This document shows, in pieces, positions 26,041 to 34,186 of a stretch of 42,100 nt of DNA (its first letter is position 1; every line of letters begins with the position of its first letter). The stretch is from an uncultured Prevotellaceae bacterium (GTDB lineage Bacteria; Bacteroidota; Bacteroidia; Bacteroidales; Muribaculaceae). The stretch is from the NCBI GenBank assembly GCA_937916085.1, contig CALGGO010000043.1, positions 1 to 42,100 on the forward strand, in the 5' to 3' direction. The notes under the pieces were generated by a model. It was not told the origin of the DNA, made no database searches, and saw only the letters and a program-made list of their open reading frames with translations. Position numbers and translations under genes: made by a program.

Positions 26041-26292
26041 TTAAAAGGTTGATTTAAATGGAAAAATATAAAGCGTGAGGAACTTGTTCTGATTATTGAT
26101 TCTAAGGTATCGCCAAACACCCCACTCGAAATAAACAGCCCACCCCACGCCTTGCCGATATATCAGCCCCTCCTGTGGGGTGGATACAAGCAAGCGAAAG
26201 GCGTTTTGTGACTGCTTGATCCTTCGAGTAAAATAAAGGCGATTTTTAGAATCAGGATAAGCAAAAACGCTTTCAAATATGTCTTCTAGCAA
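26041..26292 (-). CDS. Possible small protein or structured leader upstream of the BspA-like gene
   Basis: An 83-codon frame, starting 34 bp downstream of a good minus-strand promoter, encodes MLEDIFESVFAYPDSKNRLYF and continues with aromatic-rich sequence ending FPFKSTF. No family recognised, no signal peptide. Within it CCACCCCAC (26140-26148) can pair with GTGGGGTGG (26175-26183), so the segment may instead be a structured 5' leader of the BspA-like mRNA. Coding status is doubtful. Confidence 0.25.
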   Translation of the reverse strand: MLEDIFESVFAYPDSKNRLYFTRRIKQSQNAFRLLVSTPQEGLIYRQGVGWAVYFEWGVWRYLRINNQNKFLTLYIFPFKSTF

Positions 26293-26325
26293 GAGCTTGT
26301 CTCTACAAGTTTGCTAGAATTATTG

Positions 26326-26357
26326 CAAAATTACACATTATTTTCAATATAAACAAA
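26326..26357 (-). promoter_or_regulatory. Promoter TTTG-N20-TAATTTTG upstream of the BspA-like gene
   Basis: Minus-strand TTTG (26354-26357) and TAATTTTG (26326-26333) have ideal spacing. Transcription would start near 26319 and run through the 83-codon frame into the BspA-like gene, giving a leader of about 340 nt. Confidence 0.7.
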
Positions 26358-26542
26358 TCCTAATAATATTTTTTTGAATTGTATAAAAAATCCAAACATA
26401 ACTTTTAAAAAAAGATCTTTGAAATTATTCGAAAGAGGACAAGAGAACAAGGGGTTGTCTAACGAAATTCGCACAATTTGCCATTTTTTGCCATTTTTGA
26501 GTTTTGAGTTCAATCCTCAAAATTTTTAAATTATGAAATAAA

Positions 26543-26574
26543 TTTGGCAGTTCATTAAGGTTGTTGTAATTTTG
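26543..26574 (+). promoter_or_regulatory. Promoter of tgt, TTTG-N20-TAATTTTG
   Basis: TTTG at 26543-26546 and TAATTTTG at 26567-26574, 20 bp apart, match the Bacteroidota consensus exactly. The tgt start follows 76 bp downstream, across the GAACTCTGAACT repeat. Confidence 0.75.
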
Positions 26575-26605
26575 CACGATTATTCGGCTTTGCCCAAGTT
26601 TAGAG

Positions 26606-26642
26606 CTATGAACTCTGAACTGTGAACTCTGAACTCTGAACT
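26606..26642. repeat. GAACTCTGAACT tandem words in the tgt leader
   Basis: Four GAACT-CT/GT units stand between the tgt promoter and start codon, so the repeat would be in the 5' untranslated region of the mRNA. Confidence 0.8.
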
Positions 26643-26650
26643 AACAAGAT

Positions 26651-27781
26651 ATGGACTACAAAATAGTATCGACAAATAAAGACACTAAGGCTCGTGCGGG
26701 GTTGATAAGCACCGACCATGGTGATATAGAGACTCCCATCTTTATGCCTGTGGGCACGGTGGGGAGCGTTAAGGCTGTACACATGAGTGAGTTGCGCGAT
26801 GATATCAAGGCGCAAATCATTCTTGGCAACACCTATCACCTGTATCTGCGCCCTGGCATGGACATAATTGAGCAGGCAGGCGGACTTCACAAGTTCAACA
26901 GTTGGAACCGTCCCATCTTGACCGACAGTGGTGGCTTTCAGGTGTTCTCGCTGAGCGAGAACCGCAAGTTGAAAGAGGAGGGCGTGACCTTCCGCAGCCA
27001 CATCGACGGTTCGAAGCATCTGTTCACTCCTGAGAAAGTGGTTGATATCCAGCGCAGTATAGGCAGTGACATCATGATGGCGCTCGACGAGTGTCCGCCA
27101 GGTACCAGCGACTACAAGTATTCGGAGAAGTCGCTGCGCCTCACTCAGCGTTGGCTTGAGCGAGGGTGGAAGCATTTCAACGAGACCCAGCCCCGCTATG
27201 GTCACAGCCAGGCGTTTTTCCCTATCGTTCAGGGCTGCACCTATACCGACCTGCGTCAAGATGCCGCCAAGCACGTAGCTGACCTCGGTGCTGAGGGCAA
27301 TGCCATTGGCGGACTGGCGGTGGGAGAGCCGGTGGAGGTGATGTATGAGATGATAGAGGTCGTGAACGAGATATTGCCCGAAGACCGTCCGCGTTACCTG
27401 ATGGGCGTAGGCACGCCCGCCAACATCCTTGAGGCGATAGACCGCGGAGTGGATATGATGGACTGCGTGATGCCCACCCGCAACGGTCGCAACGGTATGC
27501 TGTTCACCCAGCACGGCATTATGAACATGCGCAACAAGAAATGGGCTGACGACTTCTCGCCGTTGCAAGAGGATGGCGCGTCGGCAGTTGACCGCATCTA
27601 CAGCAAGGCCTACGTGCGCCACTTGTTCATCGCCAACGAGTTGCTGGCTATGCAGATTGCCAGCATCCATAACTTGGCGTTCTACTTGTGGCTGGTAGGC
27701 GAGGCTCGCCGCCACATCATCGCTGGCGACTTCAAGACGTGGAAGACCGCTATGGTCGAGAGAGTAACGAGAAGGCTGTAA
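26651..27781 (+). CDS. tgt: tRNA-guanine transglycosylase (queuosine biosynthesis)
   Basis: Cytoplasmic enzyme of 376 residues that exchanges guanine-34 of GUN-anticodon tRNAs for a 7-deazaguanine (preQ1 or queuine). TIM-barrel marks are present: D92 in TDSGGFQVFS, D145 in MALDECPP, GGLAVGE (220-226) and the nucleophile D271 in MMDCVMPTRNGRNG. The usual zinc cluster C-x-C-x2-C before YSRAYLRH is replaced by EDGASAVDRIYSKAYVRH (308-323), while the zinc-site histidine (H340 in SIHN) remains. From memory, other Bacteroidales Tgt proteins also lack these cysteines. Followed by lptG, a common pairing in the phylum, but with a 224-bp repeat tract between. Confidence 0.95.
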   Translation: MDYKIVSTNKDTKARAGLISTDHGDIETPIFMPVGTVGSVKAVHMSELRDDIKAQIILGNTYHLYLRPGMDIIEQAGGLHKFNSWNRPILTDSGGFQVFSLSENRKLKEEGVTFRSHIDGSKHLFTPEKVVDIQRSIGSDIMMALDECPPGTSDYKYSEKSLRLTQRWLERGWKHFNETQPRYGHSQAFFPIVQGCTYTDLRQDAAKHVADLGAEGNAIGGLAVGEPVEVMYEMIEVVNEILPEDRPRYLMGVGTPANILEAIDRGVDMMDCVMPTRNGRNGMLFTQHGIMNMRNKKWADDFSPLQEDGASAVDRIYSKAYVRHLFIANELLAMQIASIHNLAFYLWLVGEARRHIIAGDFKTWKTAMVERVTRRL

Positions 27782-27784
27782 TTT

Positions 27785-27990
27785 TTTTAGAAGACAAGAG
27801 GACAAGGATACAAGAGGACAAGAAGACAAGGAGACAAGAGGACAAGAGGACAAGAGGACAAGGATACAAGAGGACAAGAGGACAAGAGGACAAGAGAACA
27901 AGAGAACAAGAATGAGCTTATGTTCTTATGTCTAAAAAAGATGACGAGAGGACAAGAAAATAGAGCTTATGTTCTTATGTCTAAAAAATA
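27785..27990. repeat. Minisatellite plus two copies of the repeat head between tgt and lptG
   Basis: AGACAAGAGGACAAGGATAC words run from 27791 to 27910, the reverse complement of the tract at 2517. They are followed by the head GAGCTTATGTTCTTATGTC-TAAAAAA twice (27913-27939 and 27963-27990). The second copy ends 18 bp before the lptG start, so it lies in the probable translation initiation region. Confidence 0.9.
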
Positions 27991-28005
27991 AGAGAATAAG
28001 AAAAC

Positions 28006-29319
28006 ATGGGTATTATTAGGCGAAATAAGAAGGGCAGCGACACCATTGTGCAGAACAGCAATCAATGGGAGTTGATGAACGAGAGCGGGCAGACTGTGCG
28101 CTCCGACATCGACTTCACCCAGTTGGTAATGCCTAAAATCGCCCAAGAGAACCTTCAGGAGACTGCCGATGAGGTAGTTCCCGATATTGATGACACTAAA
28201 GCGTTGGCACCAGTCGAAGATGCTCCCAAGAAGAAAGTCGGCAAGCCGTGGATCAAGCGCTTTGATGCCTACATCATGAAGAAATTCCTGGGTACATTCT
28301 TGTTTGCCATCTTGGTGCTGCTGGCAATCGTGATAGTGTTTGACATCAACGAGAAACTCGATGCGATGCTCACCGCGCCTCTCAAAGAGACAGTATTTAA
28401 ATACTTCTTGAATTTCTTGCCCTATTTCGCTAACCAGTTTGCCCCGCTGTTTGTCTTCATCACGGTAATCTTCTTCACGTCCAAACTTGCCGACCACAGC
28501 GAGATTATCGCTATGATGTCTAGCGGCATAAGTTTCAAGCGGCTTATGGTGCCATATCTCGTTAGTGCCGCTATAATCGCCGCCGGCACACTTGTTTTGG
28601 CGCTATATGTGATTCCGCCAGCCAATGTCAAACGAATAGAATACACCAACCGATGGGTTAAGAACAAACGAGTGGATTTTGGCGACAATATCCAGTTGCA
28701 GGTGAAGCCTGGCGTGATGGCTTATATTTCAAGGTATGACAACACCACCAAGCGCGGTTTCCGCTTCACGATGGAGGAGTTTGACGGCAACCGTTTGGTG
28801 TCGCGCATCACTGCTAATAATGTGACCTACGACACTCTGGGCCGATGGAAACTCAATGAGTACAGCATCAGGAAGTTTGACGGATTGAAAGAGACTTTGA
28901 AGCGTGGCACGTCAATCGATACCATGCTCGATGTGGAGCCGCGCGACTTCTTGATCTCAAAGAACGACCAGGAGATGCTCACCTCCCCCGAGTTGAGGCG
29001 TTATATCAACAAGCAGAAGGCTAGGGGAGTGGCTAACCTCCAGCAGTTTGAGCTGGAATATGAGAAGCGTTTTGCGATGACCGCCGCAGCGTTTATATTG
29101 ACGGTGATAGGTCTGTCGCTATCCTCACGCAAGGTGCGTGGAGGCATGGGCGTGAACATAGGAATAGGCCTGCTGCTGAGTTTCTCCTATATCCTATTTA
29201 TGACTGTCACCCAGACCTTTGCCCTCAGCGGCTACACATCACCCCGCCTGGCGATGTGGATTCCAAATATCGTTTATACCATCATCGCCATTTTCCTGTA
29301 TCACCGAGCGGCACAGTGA
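28006..29319 (+). CDS. LptF/LptG-family permease with long N-terminal extension
   Basis: Inner-membrane component of the lipopolysaccharide export machine (YjgP/YjgQ family), 437 residues. The conserved start of the family, RFDAYIMKKFLGTFLFAILVLLAIVIVFDINEKLD, only begins at about residue 85. Before it lie some 80 polar residues (MGIIRRNKKGSDTIVQNSNQ and on) without homologous motif. Other marks are FAPLFVFITVIFFTSKLADHSEIIAMMSSGISFKRLM and the C-terminal helices (GMGVNIGIGLLLSFSYILFMTVTQ). M91 would give a compact protein but would cut the first helix context, so 28006 is kept. LptF and LptG cannot be told apart here. Confidence 0.88.
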   Translation: MGIIRRNKKGSDTIVQNSNQWELMNESGQTVRSDIDFTQLVMPKIAQENLQETADEVVPDIDDTKALAPVEDAPKKKVGKPWIKRFDAYIMKKFLGTFLFAILVLLAIVIVFDINEKLDAMLTAPLKETVFKYFLNFLPYFANQFAPLFVFITVIFFTSKLADHSEIIAMMSSGISFKRLMVPYLVSAAIIAAGTLVLALYVIPPANVKRIEYTNRWVKNKRVDFGDNIQLQVKPGVMAYISRYDNTTKRGFRFTMEEFDGNRLVSRITANNVTYDTLGRWKLNEYSIRKFDGLKETLKRGTSIDTMLDVEPRDFLISKNDQEMLTSPELRRYINKQKARGVANLQQFELEYEKRFAMTAAAFILTVIGLSLSSRKVRGGMGVNIGIGLLLSFSYILFMTVTQTFALSGYTSPRLAMWIPNIVYTIIAIFLYHRAAQ

Positions 29320-29326
29320 TGTCGCC

Positions 29327-30043
29327 TTAAAGTGCTATTGCCGACTCTAGTGCTAGATGCATCATGGTGCGGAAGCTGGTCTGTCGTTCTTCGGCGCTCA
29401 TGGCGGTGAAATCTACCAGCGAGTCGCTGATGGTGAGCAGGCAAGCGGCATTCTTGCCCATCACTCGTGCGTTCTGGAAGAGTGCGAAGCTTTCCATCTC
29501 CACGCAGTCAACGCCAGTGCGCTCGCGCAGCTGCTGCCAGGGTTCGCTGTTGGGACCTCCATAGAACACATCGCTTGAATAGACCTTGCAGGGAGTGCAT
29601 TTAATGTCAAGCTCTTGAGCCTTTGCTAAAATCACTTCGTTGATGTGCTCACTAGGGAGGAGTTCGTGGCTCGTCTCGCCGTTGTGTACTTGCGCGTAGG
29701 ATGAGGTGCTGTAGGCCGAATTGGCAAGCACCACATCTTTTACCTTGAGTTGGCTTGTGTAGCTTCCCGCCGACCCGATGCGGATGATGTTCTCCACGCC
29801 ATAGAACTGGAACAGCTCATAGCTGTAGATGCCTATGCTAGGCATTCCCATGCCGCTAGCCATCACCGAGATGGGCACGCCTTTATAGGTGCCGGTAAAT
29901 CCCAGCACGTTCCTTACCGAAGTCACAAGCTGTGGGTTGTCGATAAAATTCTCGGTGATAAACTGAGCGCGCAACGGGTCGCCGGGCATAAGGATAGTTT
30001 TAGCGAAATCGCCAGTGTTGGCGTTGATGTGAGGTGTAGCCAT
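29327..30043 (-). CDS. deoD: Purine-nucleoside phosphorylase (DeoD type)
   Basis: Cytoplasmic phosphorylase of 238 residues, splitting purine (deoxy)ribonucleosides with phosphate into base and (deoxy)ribose-1-phosphate for salvage. Marks of the hexameric DeoD class: MATPHINANTGDFAKTILMPGDPLRAQFIAENF-like N terminus with H5 and PGDP, GFTGTYKG, GSAGSY, and VDCVEMESFALF with the ribose-binding glutamates; TISDSL near the end carries the base-contacting aspartate. Length is typical. It converges with lptG, 7 bp between the stops. Confidence 0.96.
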   Translation of the reverse strand: MATPHINANTGDFAKTILMPGDPLRAQFITENFIDNPQLVTSVRNVLGFTGTYKGVPISVMASGMGMPSIGIYSYELFQFYGVENIIRIGSAGSYTSQLKVKDVVLANSAYSTSSYAQVHNGETSHELLPSEHINEVILAKAQELDIKCTPCKVYSSDVFYGGPNSEPWQQLRERTGVDCVEMESFALFQNARVMGKNAACLLTISDSLVDFTAMSAEERQTSFRTMMHLALESAIAL

Positions 30044-30049
30044 TTTTTA

Positions 30050-30280
30050 TAAGTATTAAGTGTTAAGTTATAAGTGTTAAGCAGGGACAAGGCGTGCCTT
30101 GTCCGTTGGTTCTAGATGTTCTAAATAATCTATACACACGTTACCATTTTTAGAATAAGAACAGAAGTTCATATTTCTTGTCCTCTTGTTTTAGCTGACG
30201 AGCAAACGAGACAAGTGCAATGCAGAGCCAACTACCATTGCCTTGTTTGCTTGTCCCTTGTCAGCTTGTTAGCTCCAATC
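30050..30280. repeat. Three adjoining repeat families between deoD and the transglycosylase gene
   Basis: In order: TTAAGTGTTAAG words with the palindrome GGACAAGGC/GCCTTGTCC (30085-30104); the head TTTTTAGAATAAGAACAG-AAGTTCATA with CTTGTCCTCTTGT (30147-30190); and AGCTGACGAGCAAACGAG to TTGTCAGCTTGTTAGCTCC (30193-30273), whose ends are inverted. No promoter was recognised for deoD in this gap. Confidence 0.8.
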
Positions 30281-30285
30281 TCTTG

Positions 30286-31767
30286 TTATTTCTTCTTGTT
30301 GGCGTAGTTGCGGAACACGCGGTAGGCGTTCTCAACTTGTCGCACGTAGTTTACCGTCTCAGTTCCTCGGCAGTAGCCGTAACTGCACACGGGGTCGTTG
30401 TAGAATTCGGGGTGCGTCTCCCACAGCACGGCGGCTTCGACGTTAGAATACCAGATGTGTGGATTCTTATTATACTTCTGCGCCAGCTTCATAGCATCGA
30501 CGATATGCCCCACGCCGGCGTTGTAGGCACCGAGGTTGAAACGAAGTCGCTCGGCGCGGTTGGAGATATAGCTCTGTAGGAATTTGTCGGTCTTGGAGAG
30601 GATGAGGCTGGCAATGTAAACGCTCTTCTCTGGGTCACGCAGATCGGCTTCAGAGAATCCGTAGCTCCTTGCTGTGCTGGGCATCACCTGCATCAATCCC
30701 TGAGCACCCGCCCATGACACGGCATTGGGGTTGAAGTCTGATTCCACATAAGCGATAGCAGCTAATACAGTCCACTCCACCCCTGCTGTGGCAGCATATT
30801 TCTTGAAAAGTCGGTCATAACCCGAGATGTCACCATCGCGACGCTTGTAGATTTTGGAGTAGTCGATTTCGCCAGTCTCAGTTTTCGCTTGTTTGATGAA
30901 ATTGATGGAGTCGTTCATCGCGCGAAGTGAGTCAAGGTGGTGCTTGTTCATCTCGAAGTAGCGCTGCTTGATGGTGTGAGCATTGGTGATAGTGGCATTG
31001 TTGCTTGCCCAGATGTTGATGACGTTGGCTAGCCATTGGCGGTCTTTGCCAGTAGCCCACGACGCGCGTTGCGGGAAGCCTATCTTGAGGCTTATGCTGA
31101 TGCTGTCGTTATAGGTCTTGTTGATTTGCGCTATATCGCTGTCAACCACGGTGTAGGGCAGTCGTCCGCTTGCCACCATGTCAATTAACTCTTCGCTGAT
31201 GAGCGAGTCGTTGTCGATGGCATGGATTTTGATGCCTCCTCCCAGCTCGTTGTCGAGGTTCTTGAGGCGAGCCTCATAGCTGGAGCCATGAATGACATAC
31301 ACATCCTTGCCTACGAGTTGAGTGACATCGGTAAGTGTGTCTTTAGTGGCACGTTGCACAAGCACCTGGTAGGTGATGTTCTGTTCGCCGCAGTGTATCA
31401 CATGCTCCTTGTATTCGGCTGTCATGGGAATCTCGTAGGCAGCTACATGCACCTTGTTGTTCTCAATGAGGGATATTAGCTCCTTCATGCTGCTGGCAAC
31501 GAGGAACTTGATAGAGATGCCGTTGTCGCGAGCGAAGGAGCAGATGCGCTCGTAGTCATAGCCCAGCGTGTCGCCCTTGAGAATGAAGAAGCTTGTTGGG
31601 CTGTAGATTGTTCCCACCACCAGGGTGTCGGGGAGTTTGTTCTCCACGGCGATGGTAGGCATGGTGTCGGTTGGTACCGACTTGCTCTCGTCGCCCTTGT
31701 TGTGACAGGCGGCTGTGAGCAAGCACAGTAGTATAAATGATAATATGAAATATCGACTATAATGCAT
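30286..31767 (-). CDS. MltF-like lytic transglycosylase lipoprotein
   Basis: Envelope lipoprotein of 493 residues. The lipobox L17-T-A-A-C21 marks C21 as the lipidated residue. A solute-binding (SBP_bac_3-like) domain spans about 45-275 and a lytic transglycosylase (SLT) domain about 315-490. The SLT motif AYVESDFNPNAVSWAGAQGLMQVMPSTA carries catalytic E342. This is the MltF layout: the enzyme cuts the MurNAc-GlcNAc bond to 1,6-anhydro ends, and the binding domain may sense muropeptides. It sits alone on the minus strand between repeat tracts. Confidence 0.9.
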   Translation of the reverse strand: MHYSRYFILSFILLCLLTAACHNKGDESKSVPTDTMPTIAVENKLPDTLVVGTIYSPTSFFILKGDTLGYDYERICSFARDNGISIKFLVASSMKELISLIENNKVHVAAYEIPMTAEYKEHVIHCGEQNITYQVLVQRATKDTLTDVTQLVGKDVYVIHGSSYEARLKNLDNELGGGIKIHAIDNDSLISEELIDMVASGRLPYTVVDSDIAQINKTYNDSISISLKIGFPQRASWATGKDRQWLANVINIWASNNATITNAHTIKQRYFEMNKHHLDSLRAMNDSINFIKQAKTETGEIDYSKIYKRRDGDISGYDRLFKKYAATAGVEWTVLAAIAYVESDFNPNAVSWAGAQGLMQVMPSTARSYGFSEADLRDPEKSVYIASLILSKTDKFLQSYISNRAERLRFNLGAYNAGVGHIVDAMKLAQKYNKNPHIWYSNVEAAVLWETHPEFYNDPVCSYGYCRGTETVNYVRQVENAYRVFRNYANKKK

Positions 31768-31782
31768 TTGTTTGTTTTTATT

Positions 31783-31945
31783 TTTTAGAATAAGAACATA
31801 AGTTCATAATTCTTGTTCTCTTGTCCTCTTGTTCTCTTGTTCTCTTGTCCTCTTGTCCTCTTGTCTTCTTGTCTTCTTGTCCTCTTGTCCTCTTGTCCTC
31901 TTGTCCTCTTGTTCTCTTGTCTTCTTGTCCTCTTATCCTCTATTC
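31783..31945. repeat. Composite repeat: head TTTTTTAGAATAAGAAC plus CTTGTCCTCTTGTC tract
   Basis: Head (31783-31809) followed by about 135 bp of CTTGTCCT/CTTGTTCT/CTTGTCTT units, reaching the cdsA stop codon region. It is the clearest complete copy of the composite element. Confidence 0.92.
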
Positions 31946-32790
31946 TACATCCCTGTGGCGATTTGCAGGATAATGACAGTGGCAAGTGTGACAAAGAGCA
32001 GACTGTCGATGCGGTCGAGGATGCCACCGTGACCAGGGATGATGTTGCCCGAGTCTTTAACGCCAGCGGTGCGCTTGAGCAGCGACTCAAAGAGGTCGCC
32101 AAGCGTGGAGGCGACCACGGTAACCACTCCTAGTGCTATCCAAGTAGCCACATTAAAACCTTTGGGGTTGAATATGTCAGATAGCCAGGGTACACAGGCA
32201 ATGGCTATGGCAGCGGCAATCACGAAAGCCGCGCCGCCCGCCACGCCTTCCCACGACTTCTTGGGGCTGATACGCTCGAAGAGGCGGTGCTTGCCGATGG
32301 CGCATCCCACGAGAAACGCCCCGGTGTCGTTGAGCCAGATGAAGATGAACATCGCCAGCACGATGCGTGGCGAGACGTTTGCCACAGTGTTAAGCATCGC
32401 TAAGGGCAGTGCCACATAAACCAAAGATCCCAACGACTGTCGCACATCGGCAATAGCGTTTCGTGCAGGCATGTAGAGTTGGGTTGTTAGTCTTATCAGT
32501 ATATATGCGGCGACAAGAGTGAGAGGCAGCCACTTTGCCAACGGGAAGTTGTAATACACAAAAAACGATAGGAAAAGGGCTACACCTCCCAGTGAGTCAA
32601 GGATTTTAATAAGAAGAGGGGCTTTAGTGCCGTCATAGTTGAGCAACTTGGATGCCTCATTCATGCCGAGCACTATAAAAGCTGCGAAGAGCACCACAAA
32701 CATCCATTTGCAAGTGTCCCATAACACTAGTGAGGCAACAATCAGTGCCACATAAATGCCTCCAAAGATGGCGCGTTTAACGATATTCAT
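31945..32790 (-). CDS. cdsA: Phosphatidate cytidylyltransferase
   Basis: Inner-membrane enzyme of 281 residues, making CDP-diacylglycerol from phosphatidate and CTP, the precursor of phospholipids. About eight membrane segments. The CDP-alcohol signature is complete in the last third: SLLKRTAGVKDSGNIIPGHGGILDRIDS, and KKSWEGVAGG lies earlier. The frame is open from 32856, but the promoter with its -7 element at 32815-32822 lies inside that extension, so ATG 32790 is chosen. Its stop touches the repeat tract at 31945. Confidence 0.95.
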   Translation of the reverse strand: MNIVKRAIFGGIYVALIVASLVLWDTCKWMFVVLFAAFIVLGMNEASKLLNYDGTKAPLLIKILDSLGGVALFLSFFVYYNFPLAKWLPLTLVAAYILIRLTTQLYMPARNAIADVRQSLGSLVYVALPLAMLNTVANVSPRIVLAMFIFIWLNDTGAFLVGCAIGKHRLFERISPKKSWEGVAGGAAFVIAAAIAIACVPWLSDIFNPKGFNVATWIALGVVTVVASTLGDLFESLLKRTAGVKDSGNIIPGHGGILDRIDSLLFVTLATVIILQIATGM

Positions 32791-32814
32791 AACGTGCGTT
32801 TTAGAATTATTTTG

Positions 32815-32845
32815 CAAAATTAGTGCAAGTTGAGAGCAGAACAAA
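32815..32845 (-). promoter_or_regulatory. Promoter of cdsA, TTTG-N19-TAATTTTG
   Basis: Minus-strand TTTG (32842-32845) and TAATTTTG (32815-32822) with 19-bp spacing fit the Bacteroidota consensus. The predicted start, near 32808, is 18 nt before the ATG at 32790. Confidence 0.78.
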
Positions 32846-33071
32846 ATGAAAAACAAAGTTTTTTTATTTTTTATGCCTCAATGCCGCCCGATTTATCTAA
32901 AAATTCTTTATTCTTTTATGAAATGGTCGAAATGGGATGTTTTTTTACAGATAGGGCTAAATGCGTTATTTTTTTTGTTGCAACCCACTGTTATTATTGA
33001 GGTTATAGAATGTAAGATAAAATGTGGATAAAAAAAGTGCTTAAATAGGCTGTTAATTGCGGAAAAATCAC

Positions 33072-33079
33072 TATATTTG
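33072..33079 (+). promoter_or_regulatory. Probable -7 element TATATTTG of the lysine fermentation operon
   Basis: TATATTTG matches TAnnTTTG, 58 bp before the atoD start. The -33 region at the expected distance has no TTTG, so an activator may be needed, or another promoter exists. The rest of the 280-bp gap (32857-33137) is A/T-rich and holds no gene. Confidence 0.5.
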
Positions 33080-33137
33080 CAGTCTAATTATTCTATAAAA
33101 CATAAACATTAAAATATCGTAAACATAAACATCTATT

Positions 33138-33788
33138 ATGAACAAACAAATCACTCTTGAGCAAGCTGTCGAGAAGGTACAAGATGGAATGACCATCATG
33201 TTCGGCGGCTTCCTTGGTGTGGGTAGTGCCACACAAATTATCGACGCCATTGTAGAGAAGGGCGTCAAGGACTTAACCATTATTGCCAACGACACCGCTT
33301 ACGACGAGGTGGCTCACGGCAAGCTAGTGACTAACCATCAAGTGAAGAAGGCTATCGTCTCGCACACCGGTACCAACAAGCAGACCGCGTTGCAGAAGAA
33401 CGAGGGCACACTCATCGTGGAGTATGTGCCACAAGGCACACTTGCAGAGCGCATCCGTGCGGCAGGTGCTGGCTTGGGCGGCGTGCTTACCCCAACTGGC
33501 ATGGGCACCATTATGGCCGACGGCAAGGACGTTGTTACCGTTGACGGCAAGGATTACCTGCTTGAGAAGCCATTGAAGGCCGACATCGCTTTCCTGCGCG
33601 CCAACATCGTTGACGAGTTCGGAAACATGGTGTTCTTGGGCACTACCAACAACTTCAACCCCTTGATGGCGACTGCTGCCGACTATGTAGTGGTAGAGGC
33701 CGAGAAGCTCGTGAAGGTTGGCGAGATCAAGCCCGAGCACGTTCACGCTTCGGGAATCTATGTTGATGGCATCTATGTTGAGAAATAA
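33138..33788 (+). CDS. atoD: Acetate/butyrate-acetoacetate CoA-transferase, alpha subunit
   Basis: Alpha subunit, 216 residues, of a two-subunit class I CoA-transferase that would move CoA from butyryl-CoA (or another acyl-CoA) to acetoacetate. Family marks: DGMTIMFGGFLGVGSATQIIDAI, TIIANDTAYDEVAHGKLV, SHTGTNKQTA, VPQGTLAERIRAAGAGLGGVLTPTGMGT and FLRANIVDEFGN. The catalytic glutamate lies on the beta subunit (AtoA), for which no gene is in the window; it may follow kamE beyond the edge, as the two subunit genes are apart in some lysine fermenters. First gene of the operon; kal follows at 8 bp. Confidence 0.9.
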   Translation: MNKQITLEQAVEKVQDGMTIMFGGFLGVGSATQIIDAIVEKGVKDLTIIANDTAYDEVAHGKLVTNHQVKKAIVSHTGTNKQTALQKNEGTLIVEYVPQGTLAERIRAAGAGLGGVLTPTGMGTIMADGKDVVTVDGKDYLLEKPLKADIAFLRANIVDEFGNMVFLGTTNNFNPLMATAADYVVVEAEKLVKVGEIKPEHVHASGIYVDGIYVEK

Positions 33789-33796
33789 TCAGCGTT

Positions 33797-34186
33797 ATGG
33801 AATACAGAACAAAGATTAGACTGCGCATGAGCGCAAAGGATGCCCACTATGGCGGCAACTTGGTTGACGGTGCCCACATGGTTCACCTCTTTGGTGATGT
33901 GGCTACCGAGCTTTTGATAATGCGTGACGGCGATGAGGGTCTGTTCCGTGCCTACGACAGCATCGACTTCCTCGCACCGGTTTATGCCGGCGACTTCATC
34001 GAGGCCGAGGGCTGGATCGACAAAGAGGGCAACACCTCGCGTCACATGCAGTTTGAGGCCCGCAAGGTGGCGATTTCTCGCCCCGACATCTCGCCATCGG
34101 CAGCCGACGAGCTCGACGAGCCCATCGTAGTGTGCCGCGCCAGCGGAACATGTGTGACGCCTAAGGACTGCCAACGCAAAGGATAG
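33797..34186 (+). CDS. kal: 3-aminobutyryl-CoA ammonia lyase
   Basis: Hotdog-fold enzyme of 129 residues that eliminates ammonia from L-3-aminobutyryl-CoA to give crotonyl-CoA in lysine fermentation. Sequence marks: KIRLRMSAKDAHYGGNLVDGAHMVHLFGDVATELLI and YAGDFIEAEGWIDKEGNTSRHMQFEARKVA. Identification rests on size, hotdog-like sequence and the position between the CoA-transferase subunit and kce, the same order as in other lysine-fermenting bacteria. A 131-bp repeat tract separates it from kce. Confidence 0.88.
   Translation: MEYRTKIRLRMSAKDAHYGGNLVDGAHMVHLFGDVATELLIMRDGDEGLFRAYDSIDFLAPVYAGDFIEAEGWIDKEGNTSRHMQFEARKVAISRPDISPSAADELDEPIVVCRASGTCVTPKDCQRKG

Noticed and set aside
26606..27901. 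Long antisense open frame (431 codons) across tgt
   Set aside because: It begins in a minisatellite and runs opposite the clear tgt gene; no family features.
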